A stretch of DNA of 64,000 nt, taken from the NCBI GenBank assembly GCA_022885665.1, contig JAGQDJ010000024.1:868001-932000 (forward strand), read 5' to 3'. The translations under genes and the position numbers were made by a program. A model generated the notes under the pieces. That model saw only the letters and a program-made list of their open reading frames with translations, had not been told where the DNA came from and searched no databases. Of the stretch, positions 24,347-34,484 are shown one piece after another; the stretch's first letter is position 1, and the number at the start of each line of letters is the position of its first letter. Origin of the DNA: Triops longicaudatus (Eukaryota; Arthropoda; Branchiopoda; Notostraca; Triopsidae).

Positions 24347-25407
24347 ATGGCTCAGCGTTACTTTGAAGGCCTGGATCATGCGTCCGTTTACACGAAATTC
24401 CGTACATCACCCTCGCCTGTCGTCATTAATACTGTGATCGAGTACCTGACAGAGAACGTAAATGCTACGATGCAAAATTTATCTTTAATTTGTATTAATA
24501 ATTCATCTATTCCAGTATAAGGGACCTTTAGCTCACGCAATTGATGTAGGGTGCGGATCTGGGCAAAATACGATTTGTTTAGCTCCTCACTTCGCGAAAG
24601 TAACCGGCACCGATGTAGCTCCGGCGATGATACAACAAGCTGAAAAAATTAATCCGTTGCCGAATGTTCAATACTTGTACGTTTTATGTAATTTATTAAA
24701 ATCGTAGCATAGGATTATAGTTGTAAAACTTCTTGCTTTCTAAGAATTTCTCCAGCTGAGGAAATTCCTTTACCATCTCACTCTGCACAACTAGTCACAG
24801 CCTGCATGGCATGTCACTGGTTCGATCTGCCGGAATTCTTCAAAGAAGCGGACAGGCTATTAGTGCCTACCGGTGTTGTTGCAGTGTACGGTTATTTCTT
24901 GGAGACATTGGTCCATCCTGATCCCGATAAAGTTGCACGTTTTCGTGCTGCAATACTGAAGGTAACTCTGATTTACCCAAATCTGAATAGAAACAATGAA
25001 CTGAAATTTTCCTAATAGATTTATAACGTACACACTGCCGGTTGCTGGGGACCAGGCATTGTCTTGCTCGAAAACCGCTACAGGGACATTGAAATACCCT
25101 ATCAGGACACAGTTCGCAAAAATGTACAGTATCAAACGAAAACCGTTACATTAGCCGACGTTCAGAAGTCGATATTGACGTGGTCTGGTATTCAAACATT
25201 TAAACAAATCAACGGAGAGGAAAAACTTGCGAATGTTTTCCAAGAATTTCAAGAAAGGTAAGGTTAATTTTGTACAGTATCCAAGTTATAATTTTGGCAA
25301 TTATTCGTAGTGTACAAGGGATCTTCCACAGCAAAGCTTCGCCAGAAAAATTAACCTTCGATGTAACATTTGACGGCTTCATTTTGATGGGGAGGAAACC
25401 GGAGTAA
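24347..25407 (+). CDS. Class I SAM-dependent methyltransferase (type-11 family)
   Basis: Five exons (24347-24457, 24516-24676, 24745-24961, 25019-25257, 25311-25407) join to 274 residues. The N-terminus RYFEGLDHASVYTKFR resembles animal and Dictyostelium small-molecule methyltransferases of this group. SAM-binding motif I is AIDVGCGSGQNT. The acidic residue of motif II is in VTGTDVAPAMI. The post-I segment is ISPAEEIPLPSHSAQLVTA, followed by CHWFDLPEF and READRLL-like KEADRLLVP. The C-terminal part (CWGPGIVLLENRY, then ending DGFILMGRKPE) is typical of the group. The substrate cannot be told from sequence. No signal or membrane segment is seen, so a soluble enzyme is expected. It converges with PIGN (162 bp between stops). 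Confidence 0.9.
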
Positions 25408-25569
25408 AATCGAATTCCCCAGAAACTATAGTTGCAGACTTTCAAGCAGGTAGACAGCTTTAAGGGCTTCTGTTTATAAAATCAGCAATGGATATGGCTA
25501 TATTGTACAATATAATCTTGATAGTTTAACCATCAAGCGCCGTATATTTGTTCTAACAAAACCTGGAAT

Positions 25570-28500
25570 TTAGGTCTTATTTAAAGGTCGTACAAGGAGA
25601 CTGGTTACAAAATGCAATGCAAGTAGGAAGAGGACTGTAAGTTGTACAATTATGAAATGCGACAGGGACATTCCGATGTCCAGCCAACTTCCTTCAGTTC
25701 TGATCCAATGAAAGAAACGTAGGCCCATAACAGTCGAAAAGATTAGCGTAACTGGTATCAGATTTGACACCCTAGCCTAAAAGGCACAAGCAGAGTTAAC
25801 ATGGATATACATCTTAATCTTTCTATCTTAATCTTTCCAAACTTACTTGAATAGCTACGGATAATGCTCTGTAGGACATTGCAGTAACAAGGAAAGGTAC
25901 TAATATTTTCCAAAGCATTAAAGCTCCCATGATAAATGGTGAAAATGTGGCGACGAAGCTCCGAACACTTTGCGGATCAAAACTGTTAACGCTGGCAATG
26001 TTTCCGAGTCCAAAAAAGGACGTGATGATGAAGAAAAGCTACAATAGTACTTATTATTACCATTTTCGTCTCATTAAAAGAAAGGAACCACTCACATAGA
26101 TGAAACCTCGTCTAAAATCTTCAAGATTGACTTCTTCCCTGCTGAATATGACTGTGTCTATAGTCAGCTTTTTCATCTGTAAACAAATTGGACAATATTA
26201 GTAATTATTTAGAGTTTTTTGCTATTCAAAACTACCGATATTTTCTTTCCTGAGAGGCTGTACTCGATCTCTATCCAAACTCTTCCCGCTAAGACTAATA
26301 ACACTATAAATAACGGTTCATACGCTAACGACATTAGCGTGAAAGCCGGCAAGAGACTCAGGCATACTTCATAGTATCGCTCAATTATGCGATTCGAGCC
26401 ATACAACCCTGGCCATACCAGAAATCCTAGAGCAATAATATTTTTTTAAATAAGTTAATTTTTATTCCAACTTCTAACAGTAGCAGTTTCCGATTATTAT
26501 ACCTAGGGTAAACCAAGAACTGCAACGCAAGGCTGCTACGATGAGATCATGATCACTTATTGACAGCCCGTATTTCAGCAACAGAACTAAAAAGATCACA
26601 AGTACCCGAGCACTACTAACGTTAAATACGTTATCTAAGTGCTTTAATAAAATCCAGAGGATACCAACAGCAGAAATTGCGCAACCGTATCTAAAGTGAC
26701 TCTTATAGTAAAACTTCCAAATTAAGACTTCTACAAACTTCCACTTACAAAATTACAGGATGGGTAATCTGGCCAATTACTGGCAAGGTAGGAAAGACGG
26801 CCAGTAGGGCGCAAATCACAGCCCATGAAAGTTTCAGATTCGAACTTAGAGACGCGCTGCGAAATGAGACAAAGGGCCAAATTCCCAGCGCGATCAAACC
26901 GATACTCAAATACCATCTTTGGAAAAATGCGTTTACCTAGAAAAATAAAATAATTACACAAAAGGCAAAAGAGTGAGAATATTAACTTACAAGCAATTGA
27001 GTTCCTATAAAAACTGTCACAACCATGCCTATCACGTGTGGAAGCCTTTGCTGTTTTCGCGCCATTTCGAAAGCCAGTATCCATAAGCTATAGTGATGGC
27101 CAACATAGCACCATAACGCAACCGGTAATAAATAATAAATATAATAAAGGACGGAACCACCTTCAACTATTGAAACGTGAAAATTAGGCTGAAATGTACA
27201 TTGTATAAATAAATGTATAAATATTTTTTTTAAATCACCTGCCAGGTTCAGCACGACTGCAGTTGTAATTATCATAGTAAGACCATATACAAAGTAATGA
27301 CCCCTCGGGCTAGAATGCGGCATTTTCTTCTTTCTCGAACTTTCAATTCTATCTTGCAAGGGTTTGAGGCACAAAGTGGCCAGAGTTGTCATCCACCCGA
27401 CGAATGCTAGCGTAAGAGCTGTATTTAAATAAAACCGGTCATAACGGTAGTAATAATCTGCTCCCATTAAACAATCGTCCATGAGACTCTTTGATTCCCG
27501 AATCTACCAAAAGCGTACAATTAACTGATTGTAAGCAATCGTACTTAAGTTATTATACCGCCCAGTCATAGTTTTCTCGCAATAATGCTCTTTTAATGCT
27601 ATCTAACCGGTTTTCGACGTTGGCAGTGCTTAAAGGTTCGAACGGCTTAAACCTCCATGACGTAGTGTGCAATATTTGCTTTTCTTGTAAGGCCTCGAAC
27701 AAAGATAAAAGCTGATGAAGATTACTTAGAGAGGCCAACGCGGCCCAAAGCTTTTGTTCTAGAACGTCAACAGGAAGCAAACCCTATACGAACAAAGAAA
27801 ACGGCTTAAGGAAAAAAACATGACTTGGGCAAATAAGTTTACCACAGAGTTTGCCGGGATTCCAATACCGATCAATGAAGCCATGAATGGCGCCAGGTCA
27901 GCCTGCTGCATTTCGACTTGAACGTGTTTGGCCTCGAATAATTTCTGCTTAATCACACCAGCTCCCCATGCAAATAAAGGTGTTTCAGTCTCACTTGGAT
28001 CACCAGCTCCATGAGACCCTACGCAAAAAAGCAAGTTGTTTGGTAAAACTAAGTTATTTTGTATTATTCAAACTCACCCCAGTCTGTCATTCCATGATCA
28101 GAAGTCAACACAAACGCTGTCTCATTATCACCGTAATAATCATTTATAAGCTGATATACTCTTCTTACTCCGTCGTCGACAAGTTTTAGATTTTCTGCGC
28201 ACGTCCTAGGACAAATTAATGCATCTAAGTTTTTCAGACGCTTTAGTTTTAACTTACACTGAATGCGGCTTACTCGAATGGCCGTTGGTATCCATACCAA
28301 GTAAATGTAAGAAAAACACGACCTGATCTCGGTGTAACATGCTCTGTAAGGTCGCATTGGTTGATGCTGACTTTAAAAAGGATTCGAAATGTTTAAAGAC
28401 CCACGAGTCAAGCTTAGAAGCATCTTCACCAAAAAACTTTTCATCCTCCGCAGAATACATGTCGATAAAAACACGATTACCGGTTGATCCTAACGAGTTA

Positions 28501-29135
28501 AGTTTATGTAACGGTAATTCTGAAAGAGATCCAAACTAAGACTCGAAAATGAACCTTTAGCGAACATAGGCAAGATATCTGGACTTCCCCATGCCCAAGT
28601 GTAGCGACTCTGGTTAAAAATCGTGTCGAAATCTACGGGATTCTCCTTCCATCCCTAGACCAATTACGAATAAAGGAACTGTTTAGGAGGCAACATAAAT
28701 TTCTAACCTTAAAAACCGCAGAAGGATCTTCATATAGACCAGACACCATGGCCACATGTCCTGGGCGTGATTCGGTAGGCATTCTAGCATGCGATATTCC
28801 TGATATGCCCAAACCTACTTGCACGGATCTATTAGATCATTAGTTACACCTTGTGTCCCCCTCTGATTACAGTAATTATAATTTTACTTTAAGAAAGACG
28901 AAGGATTCTTGTCCACAAAATCAAAGCACGTATCGGCTCGCAAACCATCAACAGAGAAAAGCACTAACCGCTCAGCGGGGGCGCGAACATTTGCAAGATT
29001 AGGGGATAAGAATGAGGCATAATCTATTGCTTTATGAGACGGCAAGCCGTGTAATACTGGGCTTCGAAAATGTATGTCGAACACAGAAACAAGAAACACA
29101 AGTTGCACGCAAAGTGCAACGAAAGCTAGTCTCAT
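25570..29135 (-). CDS. PIGN: GPI ethanolamine phosphate transferase 1
   Basis: An ER membrane enzyme that adds ethanolamine phosphate to the first mannose of GPI-anchor precursors. It is a multi-exon gene with introns mostly ~50-100 bp. The N-terminus MRLAFVALCVQLVFLVSVFDI is a signal anchor, followed by the PIGN-diagnostic FRSPV (exon 1, 28888-29135). The lumenal alkaline-phosphatase-like domain has RLVLFSVDGLRAD (metal site), ISHARMPTESRPGHVA with the expected nucleophilic Thr, GWKENPVDFDT, YTWAWGSPDILPMFAKG, HLLGMDTNGH, LTSDHGMTDWG and SHGAGDPSETETPL. The C-terminal part is a long series of hydrophobic segments. The protein ends with the family block GSWLDIGMSLSHFIIV and a stop at 25570. 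Not every exon border was fixed, so the exact length (roughly 850-900) is an estimate. Confidence 0.94.
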
Positions 29136-29275
29136 TTTTCAAACTTTTCATTGGCAACAGTCGGACATGTGAGTGAACTGAATGTAAACAGAAAATGAAA
29201 ACATTTTCACACGCCACCTATGCAATGCTATTTAAAGTAAAGTTAGGTTGTCGTGGTCTTCATCTGCATAACTTC

Positions 29276-29530
29276 ATTGCGAAAGCCGATGTATTCAATT
29301 CACGAAGTGTGTAAAACAACGTTAAAATTTCACAATGCAAACTTATTGATTGAAAATTTGGTGACAAATATCGTAACTTAATCTTCTGATAAATTAAGGA
29401 CTTTTTTATAAGAGATGCCTTTGCGGTAGTGCCTGGTGTTATGTTAAGCGAGGGTTTTTCATTTATTGGCTTGTCTCAAATACGCTAATTACGGTGTGCA
29501 AACTTTTTCCCCTTGACGGCTTTGATCGAT
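29276..29530 (+). repeat. Direct repeat A flanking the gene-fragment island
   Basis: Aligns along about 250 bp with 33291-33532 in the same orientation. Shared blocks include GTATTCAATTCACGAAGTGT against GTATTCAACTCACGAAGTGT, AAATTAAGGACTTT, GTCTGGTGTCGCGTTAA against GCCTGGTGTTATGTTAA, and CCTTGACGG against TCTTGACGA. Identity looks like roughly 70%, so the copies are old. The family is unknown. Confidence 0.7.
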
Positions 29531-29601
29531 TATAACTCCGCTTTGGGCGATTGTGAGCGGCTTTAAGAGATTATGACCCCACTTTGAGCGATTATGACCG
29601 T
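29515..29601 (+). repeat. 21-bp minisatellite
   Basis: About four tandem units of roughly 21 bp with consensus CCCCGCTTTGAGCGATTATGA (for example CCCCACTTTGAGCGATTATG). Further decayed units lie at 30465-30625. Confidence 0.7.
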
Positions 29602-30019
29602 TCTCGTTAATTCACGTTAAACGTGAATTCAACTTACGAAAAAAACATTTCCATGCGATTTGAATGATACACTCAATAGTGGGAAAGGTGGCGTTGGCGA
29701 ATGTAAACACCGTCATCCACAATAAGTCATTTACCCCGTCCACATGTTGATTGGTTTCAGTTTGCGTATAGCTGTAGCCTATAAAATGGAGTTGTTGTGT
29801 TATCCCTTATGGAAAAGCAGGTTTGTGACATGAGGTGTAGAAATCAGTTTCGACAAGATCGAAGAACTCGAGAGGATTTCACTCCACAGCAACAAACCGC
29901 CAAGTAGGTGCATAAATCCATTCGGTTACTTTAGTCCGTACCTTGTTTAATTACACGTGATTCTCCAGCGATTTGTTTTTCATTCTAGGATGGCAATTGC
30001 CTTAAACGACAGGGGCTAA

Positions 30020-30179
30020 TCGAACCGGTATATACTCAAAGTTGTCTATTCAAAATGTTTGGCTTGGTATCCAGTTCCTGATCACGAAGGTCTGGTGGCA
30101 ATTGGTCAAGCAAGTGGCCAAATCTTGCTGATAGCTTACCAGGTACAAGTGACCCAGAACCAGGGTGGACGCGAATGCC
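30020..30179 (+). pseudogene. MIOS: Orphan exon of MIOS (GATOR2 subunit), fragment
   Basis: The frame reads YSKCLAWYPVPDHEGLVAIG then QASGQILL. This matches the first WD-repeat strand of MIOS/mio (human MKCVAWY..., LLAVGQANGRVVL). The block ends at a perfect CC|GTAAGT donor. Just upstream the same frame has a TAA at 30017-30019 and no start codon. None of the other ~20 MIOS exons is visible downstream: the next coding-like sequence is OGA. MIOS acts in nutrient signalling to mTORC1. This copy cannot make it. It is called a pseudogene fragment, presumably captured or left by a duplication. Confidence 0.65.
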
Positions 30180-30387
30180 GTAAGTTTTTTTTCTTTTTTT
30201 TTCTCTTTTTTTTAACCAATTTTAGCTTATGACCCGCATTATTCATTTCAGTTCCTTAACTCCAAAACTGCTAGTCCGATTCTTATGATTTTAGTGTTAA
30301 AAAATTCTTTCTTTTTTAACTTTTCTGATTACTTACTACTATTATTTCTATTATCTTTATTAGCTTAGCTAGAGCTGGAGCGCTCCT

Positions 30388-30462
30388 GATCTTGATCTGG
30401 ATTTCGGACCTGGATGTAGATCTCGGATATGGATCTGGATTTAGGTTTCGGATCTGGACCTA
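30388..30462 (+). repeat. GGATCT-type hexamer repeat
   Basis: A degenerate tandem run of units such as GATCTGGATTTC, GACCTGGATGTA and GATCTCGGATAT. It is a simple low-complexity tract and non-coding. Confidence 0.7.
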
Positions 30463-30464
30463 TA

Positions 30465-30960
30465 TCCCCCGCTTAACGCGACCATGACCCCGCTTTACGT
30501 TGTTTCTTTTGAGTCCATTTTTCGATCAGGAAAGGTATTCCGCGTATATTCACTTGTAGTCCCCGCTTTACATGACCAACTCCGCTCTTTGCGATTCTTA
30601 CTTCGCTTTGCGAAATTTTTACCCCATTATGTATCGTTGTTTGACTGATCTGTCAACTTAATTTCACCTCTTTACTTGACTTCTCTCTGTCCTTTACGTT
30701 CACGTCGTTTTGTGTGATTTTCGTCCCACTTAATTTCATTTTTCGGCTGATTGATATAATTGCTTCCGAGTACGGTCTGGTAGGATTTTTTTACCAATGT
30801 AGGTAGTAAGTTACTTTGTCGAGGCTTATTTTATTAAAGTAATTTAGAACTGCTTCTCTCTCTCATTTCGTCGACAGGAAAGGCATCCGGCGTATATTTA
30901 CTTACATCCTTCGCTCTACGCGGCTTCCTCCACTCTGTGCTATTTTTACCCGAGAAGTGG
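30465..30960 (+). repeat. Decayed satellite region with a ~350-bp internal duplication
   Basis: Several CCCCGCTTTACG-type units related to the 29515 minisatellite. In addition, 30529-30575 and 30879-30925 are similar copies of one block (AGGAAAGGTATTCCGCGTAT against AGGAAAGGCATCCGGCGTAT). This implies an old tandem duplication with a period of about 350 bp. Confidence 0.55.
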
Positions 30961-31000
30961 TATTAGTACAAATTACACTGAGTTATTCCATCCCGACAAG

Positions 31001-32127
31001 TGTATACCATCCAGCCATACCTCGGCACTGACGAAAGTCAGGTTAATAGCATTTGTGAGCAGCTTTTCAGCAGCAGAATAGCAACGAGTTTGTTGGAAAA
31101 ACATCCTCAACCCTTAGGAGACAAGTAAGCTTTCTACTGCTCGAATTTTAACTTGAATATTGTATGTAATTACCCCTTAACATAGGTAGGTTTCATTATC
31201 TTCGACTATAAATATTGATAAGTAAATGTATTTGATTAATTTATTAAATATAAGAGTAGATTAATGGATGAAGTTATTAATTTTCATAATCAATTAGTGT
31301 TTTTATTATTAGGCTTCTTGATGCTTTCTTGGCACTGTCGACCGAATTGTGTTTCGTAGTAGAAGATAATAACGGAATTGTTGGGCATGCCGTAGCCGTT
31401 GCGCAGATGCGAAACAATTTCGCCAGCGGTGCCGAGTAGCTTGGGTTCCCGAACTGGAGACGAAATATGCTTCAGTAATGCAAGATGAGTTCGTTAAGTT
31501 ATTTTCCGAAGTCTACTTGAAAAAATATACGGAGTGAAAACTTTCGTATTCTTTAGGAACTCATGGAGAGTTTGCATAAAGATCGAACAGAGGCTGACAT
31601 TTTCTATAGCCAGCATCCTTCACAGTTGAGTGTAGGCCTGTTGAGCTCGATAGGGGATCAATCCGTTGCCAAACGCCTAGTAACTTGCGTGGTACCTGCC
31701 CTAAGGGCGCATGGTAAGATTCCTTAATTGATTTCAGTTCTTGAAAATACTTTAATTTCCATTTCGAAAACTTGTTTTCGAAATTTCTCGCCTTATCTTA
31801 TGTCTTTTCATTCCTTTGTTAGGCGGTATTTAATATAGTAATAATTGTTAAAATTTTTTATTGAGGTATGCATTTATTAGGGCTGTAAGAACAAAAGTTA
31901 TTACTTTTGTACTTACTATATAAATTTTAGTATTTTAATGTTATAGTATATGTATTAATAATATTTTTTGTGTTTCGATCGATCAAGGTTCATCCGGATG
32001 TCACGTGGAAGTGGAACGAGAGGACACGGCAGCCGTGGAATTCTGCGGGAAATTAGGCTGTATGGAAATAAAAAGGGAAGTGGACATTCTAGAAGACTCA
32101 AAATCCTATTTTGGGCGTGTCTTCTAG
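31001..32127 (+). pseudogene. OGA: C-terminal acetyltransferase-like domain of O-GlcNAcase, frameshifted
   Basis: Four exon-like blocks (about 31001-31124, 31313-31510, 31557-31713, 31988-32127) translate to the C-terminal GNAT-like (pseudo-HAT) domain of OGA. They read YTIQPYLGTDESQVNSICEQ; LGDK-LLDAFLALS; CFVVEDNNGIVGHAVAVA; CRVAWVPELETKY; SSIGDQSVAKRL; SSGCHVEVE; AAVEFCGKLGCMEI and FGRVF then stop. Splice sites are conserved (CATG|GTAAG, CAAG|GTTC and others). Within block 2, at 31400-31406, a GCGC where GC is expected shifts the frame by two bases. On each side the alignment is otherwise gap-free and stays open to the natural stop. The N-terminal GH84 hydrolase domain is not in this window. 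It is either a recent pseudogene fragment or a real exon set with an assembly error. Confidence 0.75.
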
Positions 32128-32761
32128 TGTCTTCCTGTAATTAATTCACCCTGCTTTATGTACTGGCTGAAACCGTTTGGTTCTTTTTTTTTTTAGAAAA
32201 CTAACTACGTTTGGTCGAAGGTTTTCCAGTCTTACTATTCTTCCATAATCGCTTCTTGTAAACGGCTGCTGTGTCAAACGGCTAAGCCTTATTTTCACAC
32301 ACTTGAACCCCAATTGCTGTGAGATGTGAAGTAGTGTTGTGAATTTATGATTATTTTTATTATGATTTTGTTTAATTGTGAGTTCATAAGATCAATATCA
32401 ATTTCCAGACGGCATTAAAAGAGATTCCCCATACTTTGTATGCGATAAGATTCTTATAATTCCAAATTCATCATTTGGAATAATTTGATAATGTTCTGTA
32501 CGTCGTAATATATTGCAATTTGCCTGAACTAACTGTTGACTATAGTATTTCATTTTGAACAAACGCCCTGACAGAAACAAGTCTAGAAATAATCAAAGAA
32601 CAGTAATAGTTAGTATCTGTGACAAGTTACATAGGTAACATACCACCGGATTTTTTTGTATTTAAAACAAGTATTCAGCAAGATAACCACGCTCCCATTG
32701 ACAGAAATTGTTTTTTCGAACATGTATCATTGGATTTATACATGTGTTGCGGCATAATTTG
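32128..32761. other. Intergenic, no gene recognised
   Basis: AT-rich sequence between the OGA fragment and the first SINE. Open frames are about 60 codons with no recognisable feature. Confidence 0.5.
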
Positions 32762-33073
32762 TTAAAGTGTTATGGCCGAGCGGTCTGAGTCCTCATCTGG
32801 GGACCGTGAGGTCGTGGGTTCGGTCCCCGTGTCTGACGCTTGGTTTTTCAGAGGAAAAGACACTTTCAATCCCCTATCCTGCTTCCTATGGTACCTGGTA
32901 TATCCCAATAAAATGGATTGCCAGGAGTACCACGGGAAGCAGGAAAGGGGATAGGAAAGGGTGAACGAGACCTCGAAAAGCATGATGCTGGCATCGTGCA
33001 TCGCACTTTTTTCCATGTTATTCCTTATGGGATTTCAAAATTTTTGGCTCCTGAGACGCCCTTAGGGCATAAT
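32762..33073 (+). mobile_element. tRNA-derived foldback SINE, copy 1
   Basis: A tRNA-like head with an RNA polymerase III A box TGGCCGAGCGG (32773-32783) and B box GGTTCGGTCCC (32817-32827) at normal spacing. The acceptor arms do not pair, so it is not a working tRNA. Then comes an inverted pair of ~28-30 nt arms (32871-32898 and 32921-32952, CCCCTATCCTGCTTCC against GGAAGCAGGAAAGGGG). A tail with CCTCGAAAAGCATGATG, CCTTATGGGATTTC and CCTGAGACGCCCTTAGGGC follows. The tail is shared with copy 2 at 33592-33928, which defines a family. There is no coding capacity, so it would depend on a LINE reverse transcriptase. Confidence 0.8.
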
Positions 33074-33290
33074 TTCATATTCAAGCTCAGTTTTTTCGCA
33101 TGTTTGAAGGGCTAGCGCAATAATTCTTACAGATTCAGAATCCTCACGCGAAGAGGAATAATTTCCATGGGTTAATTTGCATATTCCAAATATTCGGTCA
33201 ATTGGAGTACGAGATGATAATGGACGACATCTTTGCCCATACTTGAATACCGTTTAGGTTGACATGCACACCCATATACCATTGCGATGG

Positions 33291-33532
33291 CCAATGTATT
33301 CAACTCACGAAGTGTATAAGACAACGTTTAAATTTCATTTTTTTGTTTTGGGGGGTGGGTAAATACCGAACAGTAACTTATCTTCTACTAAATTAAGGAC
33401 TTTCGTATGAGAGAAGCCTGAGCAGTAACGTCTGGTGTCGCGTTAAACGAGAGATTTTTCCATTTAACTGAATCTCTCGAATATGCTACTTAAGGTATGC
33501 AAAATGCTCCTCTTGACGAAAGCTTTGAGAAT
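33291..33532 (+). repeat. Direct repeat B flanking the gene-fragment island
   Basis: The second copy of the repeat at 29276-29530, same orientation, about 4 kb away. It carries an inserted T/G-rich run (TTTTTTTGTTTTGGGGGGTGGG) in place of the copy A interior. It sits between the two SINE copies. Confidence 0.7.
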
Positions 33533-33591
33533 CTGTAAAACTTATTGCCGTGTCTCTTCATATAAGGGAGAAGAATGAGTTTGCGTACGTA

Positions 33592-33928
33592 ATTACGCCC
33601 TGAGGACGTCTCAGGAATAAAATATTTGAAAACCCATAAGGCAGAGCATGGGAAAAATCGAACGTATATGCATGAATACTACCATCATGCTTTCGAGGTT
33701 CCCGTCCGCTCTCTCCATGTCCCTGTTCCGCTTCCCATGCTACATCCTAGTGGGCTTTGGTAATTTCGAAATTAGTTCGAATACATCAAGCGTCGTAGGA
33801 CATAGCATGGGAAACGGAACAGGGATTTTTTAATGAAAAAAAAAGAACAACTACTCTAGCAGGGAACGAGCCCCCAATCCCACAATTACCAGACAGTTCT
33901 TGTAACCGCTCAGCTATCTCACCAAATT
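33592..33928 (-). mobile_element. tRNA-derived foldback SINE, copy 2
   Basis: On the minus strand, in order. The tRNA-like head has A box TAGCTGAGCGG (33906-33916) and B box GGCTCGTTCCC (33862-33872). Foldback arms are at 33794-33825 and 33721-33750 (CCCTGTTCCGCTTCCCATGC against GCATGGGAAACGGAACAGGG). The tail has CCTCGAAAGCATGATGG, CCTTATGGGTTTTC and CCTGAGACGTCCTCAGGGC. Architecture and tail match copy 1 in inverted orientation 0.5 kb away. The head and arms are more diverged, which suggests two subfamilies. Confidence 0.8.
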
Positions 33929-34484
33929 AACAATTATGCAAATGATTCATTCAATATCTTGCCTGGTTGAGATGAGATACAAGGCTACCATCCGAAGGCT
34001 ATTTAAAACAACGTCGTAATTTGTTTCGTCTCAATTGCATGACTTCGTGCAGCAGTATTAGTAATACTCGTAAGTCGTGCTGTTTTACAAATATAGCAAT
34101 TTCGCCTTCTCGTAAAAAAGAAGCAAAAAAGAAACACATTTACACCTTTTCCTATTTTCTCGATAAATGGAGAACTGAAAGTGTTCCAGTTAATAGAGAT
34201 GTGTATTTTGATATAAAACGTTAAGCTTGGCTGTAAATTTCGATTGATTTCATGTAAGACCACCTCTATCTACTGCATTTACATATTCCACTGTTTACAA
34301 GTACGACAGAAATCTACGTCTTTTTTAGGATAACAACACTTACTAAGCTATAAGAATCCGTACCGAATTAGGTCGCCTTTCGGCAGCTGGGGAAAAAATC
34401 ACACAATAAGTCATGTTTGAGATAAGTATTGTCTTTCTAGCAACATCGTAACTCGCGTACGTTTTGTGTACATATAACATATTG
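33929..34484. other. Intergenic, no gene recognised
   Basis: 555 bp between SINE copy 2 and the PNPO-like stop codon. It contains overlapping open frames on both strands (34003-34263) without domain features. Part is likely the 3' UTR of the PNPO-like gene. Confidence 0.5.

Noticed and set aside
32771..32848. A functional tRNA gene (Leu/Ser-like)
   Set aside because: A and B boxes are good, but the 5' and 3' acceptor sequences do not pair and the unit continues into a repeated SINE body and tail.
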